Source of the DNA: Desulfocarbo indianensis
Lineage (GTDB): Bacteria > Desulfobacterota > Desulfarculia > Desulfarculales > Desulfarculaceae
Assembly: GCA_001184205.1 (NCBI GenBank)
Contig: LBMP01000006.1
Location: 62,001 to 126,000, forward strand
Reading direction: 5' to 3'
DNA length: 64,000 bases
Under the pieces are notes generated by a model. The model was given only the letters and a program-made list of their open reading frames with translations. It made no database searches and was not told the origin of the DNA. Below, in pieces: positions 57,686-64,000 of the stretch. The translations under genes were made by a program, and so were the position numbers. Each line of letters begins with the position of its first letter. Position 1 is the first letter of the stretch.

Positions 57686-59507
57686 ATCCCCTTTCTCTTT
57701 TCTGCAAAATCCTCCCCCCGCGATCCGCCGGGCCAACCCCTTGGCCGATCTTCCAAACAGCGGCGCCTTGTTGGGCGGCCCAAAGCTCGGCATACAGACG
57801 GCTGTGAGCCAGCAATTCTTCATGGCCGCCGCGGGCCACGGCCAGGCCCTGGTCCATGAGGATGATCTCATCAACCGCGACCACGGTTTCCATGCGATGG
57901 GCTATCACCACCACGGTCTTGCCTTGGCAGAGGCGCGAGATGGCGTCTTGCACCTGGGCTTCGCAGAGCGGGTCCAGAAACGAGGTGGCCTCGTCAAAAA
58001 TCACCACCGGCGCATCCTTGAGCAGAGCCCGGGCAATGCATAAACGCTGGCGCTCGCCTCCGGAGAGCTGCACGCCCCGGTCGCCGATCCTGGTGTCATA
58101 GCCCTGGGGCAGGCCGGCTATGAACTCATGGCATTGCGCCTGGCGGGCGCAGGCCTCTATCGCCTCGCGGCTGGCTTCGGGCCGGCCCAAGGCGATGTTC
58201 TCACCGATCGTGCCGCTGAAGAGATGGGCATCCTGAAACACGAACGCCACCTGCTTCATGAGCCGTGGCCAGCAGATTTGCCTGGCATCCGCCTCGCCGA
58301 AAAGCACCCGTCCCTGGTCCGGGTCCCAGAAGCGCGCCATGAGGCGGGCCAAGGTGGTCTTGCCCGAGCCGGAGGGCCCCACCAGGGCCAGGACGCGGCC
58401 AGGCGGCGCGGAAAAATCAACGCCGCGAAGGGCCTCGGGGCCCTGGGGATAGGAGAAAGCCAGGTCCCGGCCCGAGAGGCCCGTTCCCGGCTCGCTCCCC
58501 TCACCCTCGGCAGGCCAAGGCATGACCGGGCCGGCCAGCAGGCTATTGATGCGGGTGATGCCGGCGCTGTTTTGTTCCAGGCTGGCCCCAAAGGAAAGCA
58601 AGGACAAAAACCCCGAGCCGAAATGGAACCCCAAGAGCAGGAGCATGACCAAGGCTCCGGTGGTCAGTTCCCCCTGCAAGTGCAGCCAGCCTCCCAAGGG
58701 CAGGATCGCCGCCAGGCCCGCCCGGGAGCCCACCGTGAACACCGCCATGGGCCAATACCATTTGGCCACCAGTTCCTTTTCCAGCCGGGCGCAGTCATCA
58801 ATGGCCTTGCCCAGGGCGGCGAAGAACCGGGAGGGCCGGTTAAAGGCCTTGATAGCGGGCATGCCTTGAATGTATTCGATCATGGCCGCGTTGAGATTTT
58901 CATTGGCCTCGCACCACTGCTCGTATAAATTGCGGTGCCTGCCCGTCGCCAGGCCGTAGACGGCACCGCAGCCCAGGGCCACCCCCACGGCGGCCAGGCC
59001 CACCCGCCAATCCAAGGCCAGAAGCAGCCCGGCGGCCAGGATCAGATTGACCGCCGAGGCCAGAACGTCGGGAATGTTGTGGGCGATAAAGGCCTCCAGG
59101 CGCTCCACGTCCTCCCACAGAATCTTTTTGATCTGGCCGGTGTTGCGTTGGTTAAAAAATCCCAGAGGCATATCAGCCAGGCGTTCGACCAGGCGACTGC
59201 GGGTTTGTCTGAGGAACTCGAAAGCCACCTTGTGGGCCGAGGCGGTGGACAGATAGGCTCCCAGCCCCTTGGCCAGAATCGCCGCCAGGAGCCAGGCGGC
59301 CAGCCACAGGGGCCTGCTCATGCCTTGGGCCAACAGGGAGCCGTCAATGGCCCACACCACCGCCAGGCACACGGCGGCCAGGGCCAGCAACCCCGCGGCT
59401 TCCGCTCCCACCGCCCACAGCAAAGCCATGGCCAAGGCGCCCCGGTTTTGCCGAAATATCCAGCCCAGGGATAATTGCGGCGCGGCTTGATCTCCTTTGG
59501 TCCTCAT
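57678..59507 (-). CDS. YbtP-like ABC transporter (permease-ATPase fusion)
   Basis: 609 aa from ATG 59507, which overlaps the MFS stop (ATGA). Membrane domain with MPLGFFNQRNTGQIKKILWEDVERLEAFIAH, and an ATPase with Walker A GPSGSGKTT, signature QLSGGERQRLCIARAL, Walker B VVIFDEATSFLDP and H-loop IAHRMETV. It is the half-transporter partner of the YbtQ-like gene. Residues before Met1 in the same frame are not part of the protein, because they run back into the MFS gene. Expected at the inner membrane, moving a metallophore complex. Confidence 0.9.
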   Translation of the reverse strand: MRTKGDQAAPQLSLGWIFRQNRGALAMALLWAVGAEAAGLLALAAVCLAVVWAIDGSLLAQGMSRPLWLAAWLLAAILAKGLGAYLSTASAHKVAFEFLRQTRSRLVERLADMPLGFFNQRNTGQIKKILWEDVERLEAFIAHNIPDVLASAVNLILAAGLLLALDWRVGLAAVGVALGCGAVYGLATGRHRNLYEQWCEANENLNAAMIEYIQGMPAIKAFNRPSRFFAALGKAIDDCARLEKELVAKWYWPMAVFTVGSRAGLAAILPLGGWLHLQGELTTGALVMLLLLGFHFGSGFLSLLSFGASLEQNSAGITRINSLLAGPVMPWPAEGEGSEPGTGLSGRDLAFSYPQGPEALRGVDFSAPPGRVLALVGPSGSGKTTLARLMARFWDPDQGRVLFGEADARQICWPRLMKQVAFVFQDAHLFSGTIGENIALGRPEASREAIEACARQAQCHEFIAGLPQGYDTRIGDRGVQLSGGERQRLCIARALLKDAPVVIFDEATSFLDPLCEAQVQDAISRLCQGKTVVVIAHRMETVVAVDEIILMDQGLAVARGGHEELLAHSRLYAELWAAQQGAAVWKIGQGVGPADRGGRILQKRERGYV

Positions 59508-60724
59508 GGAATTGGCACCTCTCCCAGGATCGCCTCCAGCGGCCGGCGATAGAGCAGCGGGACCAGGGCGGCCGCAACCAGGCAAAGCAGGGCGCACAAT
59601 AAAAAGATGTTGCGGTAGCCTATTTCCTGGGCCAGCCAACCGCTGAGGCCCATGAATACGCCGCCGCCCGCCATGGATATGGCCACCTGCAGGCTGTAAT
59701 CAGCGCCCTCATGGCCGGCGCGGGTGAAGTCCATGGCAATGGTGTTGATGGCGGTCATGGTGACGGCAAAGCCCAGGCTGGCCAGGGCGATGGCCGATAG
59801 CAGATAAAAGGTTTCGGTGACGCCCAGGGCCAGGGGCAGCATGCCCAAAGCGGCCAGGGTGTTGAGCAGGCATCCGCCGCGCAGGATGACCCGGCGGCCC
59901 AGCCTGGGAATCAGCCAGCCGGCGGCCAAGGCTCCCAGCAAGCCCACGCTCACGCCGTGGATGCCGGTGAGCAGTCCGATGCGCGCAGGCGAAAAGCCCA
60001 AATCCACCAACAGGGGCTTGGTCATCATGATGGCGGCCATGCTTCCCCCATAGGAGGCCAGCATGAGCAGAGACCAGCGCACCGCGCCGCTCTGCCGGAA
60101 AAATCCCGGCAAGCCCCGGTGAGAGAAGGCGTCGCCGGGTTCATCCTGCCGCGCCGGGATCGATCGCTCCAGCCAGGCCAGAGGCGCCAGCGGCAGCAAC
60201 AGAAAGCCGGCCATGGCAAGCATCACCCCGGCCCAACCCAGGTATTGATAAAGCATCAAGGCCACCCCGGAGCCCATCAGGGCCCCCAGCATGTTGCCGC
60301 CGGTCTGGGCGGCGTTGCCGGGCCCTCTTTCTTCATGGGATAAAAGCCGGACAGCCAAGGCGTCGGTGGCGATGTCCTGGGTGGCGGCAAAGGTGTAGGA
60401 AAGGGCCATCAGGCCCACCACCAGGGGGAAATGCCGGCTCAGGTTGAAAAGGGCCAGGCTGGCGCTGCACAGGCAGAACAGGATTTGCAGGGTCACGATG
60501 GTCCGGGCGTAACGCCCCTGCGGAGCGGTGACGCGGTCAACCAGGGGAGCCCACAGAAACTTGATCAGCCAGGGCAGGGCGATTATCTGCAGAAAGCCGA
60601 TGCTGGCCAGGCTGGCCCCCTCGCTGCGCATGATTACGGGAAACACGTTGCCGAAAAAATGCCCGGGCAGGGTTTGGGATATATAGAGCCCCGCGAGCAA
60701 AATATATTTCCGATGCGGGTGCAT
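59504..60724 (-). CDS. RhtX/YbtX-like MFS transporter
   Basis: 406 aa, about 12 membrane segments, with the same family features as the MFS at 31638: LYISQTLPGHFFGNVFPVIMRSEGASLASIGF and FAATQDIATDALAVRLLSHEERGPGNAAQTGGNMLG. RhtX/FptX members are single-protein ferri-siderophore importers, and YbtX goes with yersiniabactin. It follows the methyltransferase by 18 bp and overlaps the YbtP-like gene by 4 bp, so it belongs to the same operon. Confidence 0.88.
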   Translation of the reverse strand: MHPHRKYILLAGLYISQTLPGHFFGNVFPVIMRSEGASLASIGFLQIIALPWLIKFLWAPLVDRVTAPQGRYARTIVTLQILFCLCSASLALFNLSRHFPLVVGLMALSYTFAATQDIATDALAVRLLSHEERGPGNAAQTGGNMLGALMGSGVALMLYQYLGWAGVMLAMAGFLLLPLAPLAWLERSIPARQDEPGDAFSHRGLPGFFRQSGAVRWSLLMLASYGGSMAAIMMTKPLLVDLGFSPARIGLLTGIHGVSVGLLGALAAGWLIPRLGRRVILRGGCLLNTLAALGMLPLALGVTETFYLLSAIALASLGFAVTMTAINTIAMDFTRAGHEGADYSLQVAISMAGGGVFMGLSGWLAQEIGYRNIFLLCALLCLVAAALVPLLYRRPLEAILGEVPIP

Positions 60725-60742
60725 CTGGGGTCGCGGCCCGGC

Positions 60743-61366
60743 TCAGGCCTGGCCGGATGGTTTGCGCGCCATGGCGATCTGGCCCATGAAGCCGGGTGCG
60801 GACACGCGAATTTCACGGAAGCCGCATTGGCTCAACATCTCCTCCATCTGTTGGTTTGTGTAGAGGCGCAGGCCGTAAGGGGCCCAGACGATTCGGTTGA
60901 GCCAGGAGCGGCGGATGGTGGCGATGACCAGGCGCCCGCCGGGCTTGAGCACCCGGTACAGCTCGGCCAGCACGTTGCCCGGACGCGGCAAGAAGAACCA
61001 CATGGCGGTGTTGGCCGTGCAGGTGAAGCTGTTGTCCGGCCAGGGCAGTCGCTCGGCGTCGCCCTGGAGGATCTCCGCCCGGCCCGCCGCCACGGCCTCC
61101 TGATTGGACTGGCGGGCCAGCTCCACCATCTCCGGGCTGTGGTCGATGGCCGCCGCCTTGGCCACCATAGGCTGGATCATGCGCAGGAAATATCCCCCCC
61201 CGCAGCCGATCTCCAAAAAGAGATCATCGGGCTGGGGCGCGAGCCTTTGCAATGCCACGGCAAAGGCCTTCATGTGGGACTTGGGCTCACGGTAGAAGCG
61301 GCGCGCCCATTGTCCCTCGGGCCGCCTGGCGGTTGAGTTTGCAAACCTGGTCCAGAAACTAGCCAT
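60743..61366 (-). CDS. Class I SAM-dependent methyltransferase (UbiE-like)
   Basis: 207 aa. Motif I FLEIGCGGGYFLRMIQPM, motif II IDHSPEMVELARQ and the region EILQGDAERLPWPDNSF, followed by LAELYRVLKPGGRLVI: a Rossmann-type methyltransferase of Methyltransf_11 type. It lies between the FyuA-like receptor and the MFS gene on the same strand. A methyltransferase inside a metallophore uptake cluster could modify the imported ligand or release metal, or belong to corrinoid or arsenic/metal methylation. No substrate can be inferred. Confidence 0.85.
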   Translation of the reverse strand: MASFWTRFANSTARRPEGQWARRFYREPKSHMKAFAVALQRLAPQPDDLFLEIGCGGGYFLRMIQPMVAKAAAIDHSPEMVELARQSNQEAVAAGRAEILQGDAERLPWPDNSFTCTANTAMWFFLPRPGNVLAELYRVLKPGGRLVIATIRRSWLNRIVWAPYGLRLYTNQQMEEMLSQCGFREIRVSAPGFMGQIAMARKPSGQA

Positions 61367-61422
61367 GGCGGAAATATTTCACCTCGCAGTGGAAGGTCGT
61401 TGCCGAGCAGGCGGCTTTCATC

Positions 61423-63528
61423 TCAGAAACGGAACTCCAGCTCAACGCCAACCGCCAGGGGTTGGCCGGTGCGGCCGTAGTAGCCCAGGCCATAAAAGTC
61501 CAGCGCGCGCACCACGTACAGCTCGTCGGTCAGATTTTCGCCCCAGAGATAAAACGCCCAATTATGCTCCTCGTAACCGATCTTGGCGTCCACCAGCAGA
61601 TAGGCGTCCTGCTCGTAGCCGTTGGTTTCCTCCAGATACTTCTTGCCGATCCAGGAGGCGCTGGCCTGGCCGAACAACCCGCTGGCGTGGCGGTAGACGC
61701 CGCCCAGGGTGAATTTGTATTCGGGGGTGTTGGGTATGAAGTTGCCCCCAAGGTCCTTGCCGCTGGAGTGGCCCTCGTATTCATCGAATTCGGCCGAGAT
61801 CAGCCCCAGCGAGGCCAGGATGTTCAGGCCGGGCAGGGGGCGCCAGTTCACTTCGGTTTCCAGGCCGTAGCTGTGGGCCTTGCCGGCGTTTTGCAGGGTC
61901 ACCAGGCCGTCCTTTACCGCCGACAACTGCATGTCGCGCCAGTCCACGTAGAATAAGGCCGCGCGCAGGTTGAGCCGGTTGCCAGCCAGGGCGGCCTTGT
62001 AGCCGACCTCATAGGTGGTGGTGTATTCAGGGTCCACGTCATGCTTGATCACGTCCCGGCTGGTGCTGAGCACGTTGTAGGCCCCGGAGCGGTAGCCCTG
62101 GTAGATGGTGGCGTAGAGTCTTTGGCCAGGGATGAACTCATAGGCGGCGCTTACCCTGGGCAGGAGGGCCAGCCAGTCTTGATCATCCTCGAACTTTTCC
62201 GCGCCGTAACCGATCCCGTTCATGCCGTATGAGGTCTTCCAGTCCACCTCGATCCGTTCCCAGTCCATCCTCAGGGCGGCGGTGAATTCCACCTTGGGCC
62301 AGGGGCGGTATTGGACCTGGCCGAACAGGGCCGCGTTGTCGGTGGTCAGCTCCGAATAGGATTTTTGGAACATGCCCGGATAACTTCCCCAAGCCGCGGC
62401 CTGGGAGCCGAAGCTGAAGTCCAAATCGTAGGTGCCCTTTTGGCGCATCAGGTACAGTCCGGCCATCCATTGCCAAACCGCGTCCTGGTCGGTGGTGGAG
62501 AGGCGCAGTTCCTGGGATATAGTCTGGTAGTCTTCCTGATAGTCCAGGATAATGCCGTCCAGCTGGCTCATGTCCTGGTCCATCAGCATGTCAGCGGCGG
62601 TGGTGTCCACATAGGCGGTCAGGGAGGTCAGCTCCAGGGAGCCGAAACGCTTCCGCACCCGCAGGCCAGGGGAGAACATGGAGCCGTCATCATGACCCAC
62701 CAGGTTGTTTAGGGTGTGAATGCTCCCGCCCTTGTCCACGTTGGTGAAACTGTCGTTGCCCGAGTCGAAGCGGTCCACATTCAGGGAAAGGGTCATGTCG
62801 CAGGTGTCGCTGGGGGTGAAGACTATCTTGCCCCTGCCGGAGGCCTGGCTGCCGTCATTGGTGTCATCGCGGTGGTGATAGTCGTTTTCTATCCAGCCGT
62901 CCGTGCTGGTGAAGCGGGCGGCAAACCTGACACCCACCTGGTCGGTCACCGGGCCGCCTGCCGCGCCGGTCACCTCATAGGTGTTGAAACTGCCGTAGCG
63001 GGCCCTTACCTGGGCGTTCAGGGTGTCGCCCGGGTCCTTGGTTATGATGTTCAGGTGGCCGGCGTGGGTGTTGCGGCCGAAAAGCGAACCCACGCCGCCG
63101 CGCACCACCTCGATCCGCTCCACGTCGAAAAATGCGTCACTGCCCACATAGGGCATGGAAACGCCGTCCAAGCTGGAGTAGCTGGTGAAGACCATGTTGC
63201 TCATGGCCCCCATGCCCCGGAAGCTGATCTCCGTCCAGTGGTTGCCGGGTTTCAGGTAATTGACATTGGGCAGGAAATTCGTCAGTTGGTCGGCCTGGCT
63301 GATCTGGTAGTCATCCAGATCATCTCCGCTCAGGACCGATATGCTCATGGGAAGCTGGTTAACGTCCTTGCTGGTGGTTTTGTCGGCCGTGACCATCACC
63401 GCGTCCAGCTTGACCGCTTCCTTATCCTCCGCGGACGGCGAGGTCTCCCCCGCCATGGTGTCGCGCCCTCCGGCGATGGCGAGTAACAGCGTCAGAAGCA
63501 CTATGAGGCCATATTTTTTCAGCGGCAT
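61423..63528 (-). CDS. TonB-dependent receptor, FyuA-like (second)
   Basis: 701 aa. Signal peptide LIVLLTLLLAIAGGRDTMAG, TonB-box region LDAVMVTADKTTSKDVNQLP, plug (EISFRGMGAMSNMVFTSYSSL, VERIEVVRGGVGSLFGRNTHAGHLNIITKDPG) and a barrel ending ELEFRF. The plug follows the FyuA/pesticin-receptor pattern seen at 33025. It is the first gene of the minus-strand cluster receptor - methyltransferase - MFS - YbtP - YbtQ and should deliver the metallophore that these transport. No receptor operator or riboswitch is recognised in the 280 bp upstream. Confidence 0.92.
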   Translation of the reverse strand: MPLKKYGLIVLLTLLLAIAGGRDTMAGETSPSAEDKEAVKLDAVMVTADKTTSKDVNQLPMSISVLSGDDLDDYQISQADQLTNFLPNVNYLKPGNHWTEISFRGMGAMSNMVFTSYSSLDGVSMPYVGSDAFFDVERIEVVRGGVGSLFGRNTHAGHLNIITKDPGDTLNAQVRARYGSFNTYEVTGAAGGPVTDQVGVRFAARFTSTDGWIENDYHHRDDTNDGSQASGRGKIVFTPSDTCDMTLSLNVDRFDSGNDSFTNVDKGGSIHTLNNLVGHDDGSMFSPGLRVRKRFGSLELTSLTAYVDTTAADMLMDQDMSQLDGIILDYQEDYQTISQELRLSTTDQDAVWQWMAGLYLMRQKGTYDLDFSFGSQAAAWGSYPGMFQKSYSELTTDNAALFGQVQYRPWPKVEFTAALRMDWERIEVDWKTSYGMNGIGYGAEKFEDDQDWLALLPRVSAAYEFIPGQRLYATIYQGYRSGAYNVLSTSRDVIKHDVDPEYTTTYEVGYKAALAGNRLNLRAALFYVDWRDMQLSAVKDGLVTLQNAGKAHSYGLETEVNWRPLPGLNILASLGLISAEFDEYEGHSSGKDLGGNFIPNTPEYKFTLGGVYRHASGLFGQASASWIGKKYLEETNGYEQDAYLLVDAKIGYEEHNWAFYLWGENLTDELYVVRALDFYGLGYYGRTGQPLAVGVELEFRF

Positions 63529-63813
63529 TTAGTCGTCCCCTTGCGATGGCGTAAAAGGCCTGGCCAAAACGGGCGGCACTGCCGCTCCCTTTCGGGCCAC
63601 CAACTGACTGGCGGGATATTTTCCCCCTGCGGGTCCCCGCGCGGGCGCGGTCCAAAACCGTGGCCGCATTGCGGAGCCTGCCCGACGGCGCCAGGCATGC
63701 ACGCCATGATCCCGCCCGCATACTCACCTTCCCGCTTGAGCCCTTAACCCGACCCCAAGCGATGGTATGCGCGAAAACTAGCAGCGGGCATCACCAGGGT
63801 CTTGAACGCGGCG

Positions 63814-64000
63814 ATGAATTTTTTGAATATCCTGAAGAATAAAGAGGAGCCCGCTTGGCTGGCGCCAGGCCCGCCAGCGGTGGAACCCGAATCGCGCATA
63901 TACATGGGCAGGACGGTAGCGTGGAATCGAAAAGTGCCTGAGGCTGGTTGTTTAGGAGTGGTCGAGACCAGTGGACAGACGATCGCGCCGCCGGCGCGAG
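63814..64000 (+). CDS. Possible start of a gene running off the right edge
   Basis: From ATG 63814 the plus strand stays open for 62 codons to the window end (MNFLNILKNKEEPAWLAPGP, then a segment with ESRIYMGRTVAWNRK). There is no good ribosome binding site and no family resemblance. It may be a true 5' end of a gene or chance. The 63529-63813 stretch before it shows nothing else. Confidence 0.25.
   Translation, partial: MNFLNILKNKEEPAWLAPGPPAVEPESRIYMGRTVAWNRKVPEAGCLGVVETSGQTIAPPAR

Noticed and set aside
1-64000. CRISPR arrays
   Set aside because: No series of regularly spaced short repeats is present; repeats found are pairs linked to integration scars or regulatory sites.

Overview
The window is GC-rich Gram-negative DNA. 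It encodes six TonB-dependent receptors with their Ton motor, outer-membrane barrels and periplasmic binding proteins. Together with cobaltochelatase-type genes, B12 riboswitches, an FmdE protein and an exported tetrapyrrole methylase, this suggests an anaerobic Desulfobacterota-like ('deltaproteobacterial') chromosome. That placement is inference from gene content; no rRNA or ribosomal gene is present. The dominant theme is uptake of metals, metallophores and corrinoid- or tetrapyrrole-like compounds, cut by mobile-element scars.

Left part (1-21 kb, accessory). The left edge holds the start of a Phd-type antitoxin. It is followed by an archaeal-style XPB helicase/Bax1 nuclease pair. Next is a small cassette (hypothetical gene, DUF3024, HEPN-MNT toxin-antitoxin pair) bracketed by two 165-bp direct repeats. 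The right repeat abuts the 3' half of a tRNA-Asp gene, which is an attachment-site scar. A block from about 5.6 to 19.2 kb, flanked by a 37-bp identical repeat, carries two B12-riboswitch units that face each other: receptor-cobN-btuFCD on + and chlID-chlI-radical SAM on -. Several of these genes are broken: cobN (deletion/frameshift and amber stop), btuF (amber stop and frameshift), btuD (13-G tract in the LSGG motif and a truncated 3' end) and the radical SAM gene (truncated). IS3 and IS5 transposase remnants lie at the edges. An AT-rich pair, a GIY-YIG-like nuclease and a TIR-domain protein, follows and looks like a defence island.

Middle (21.5-41.5 kb). A six-gene minus-strand set encodes receptor, small membrane protein, cysteine-rich binding protein, DUF4198 protein, STN-type receptor and an exported tetrapyrrole methylase. 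A plus-strand yersiniabactin-type uptake set follows (AraC regulator, RhtX/YbtX-like MFS, FyuA-like receptor, FmdE). Then comes a minus-strand MarR / RND-MMPL permease / LolA-like / outer-membrane barrel export unit with a clear operator and promoter.

Right (41.6-64 kb). One compact minus-strand run of 13 genes, mostly with 1-20 bp overlaps, encodes a G3E-type GTPase, a lone ABC-like ATPase, a binding-protein homologue without signal peptide, a TonB receptor, an SsuABC-like importer, and a private TtpC-type Ton motor (DUF3450, TtpC, ExbB, ExbD, TonB, TPR). It reads as a self-contained pathway from outer membrane to cytosolic handling, and I regard it as the best candidate for an undescribed system. 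The window ends with a second yersiniabactin-type cluster: FyuA-like receptor, methyltransferase, MFS, YbtP/YbtQ-like ABC pair and a convergent AraC regulator. No siderophore biosynthesis genes are visible, so the ligands may be scavenged or made elsewhere.
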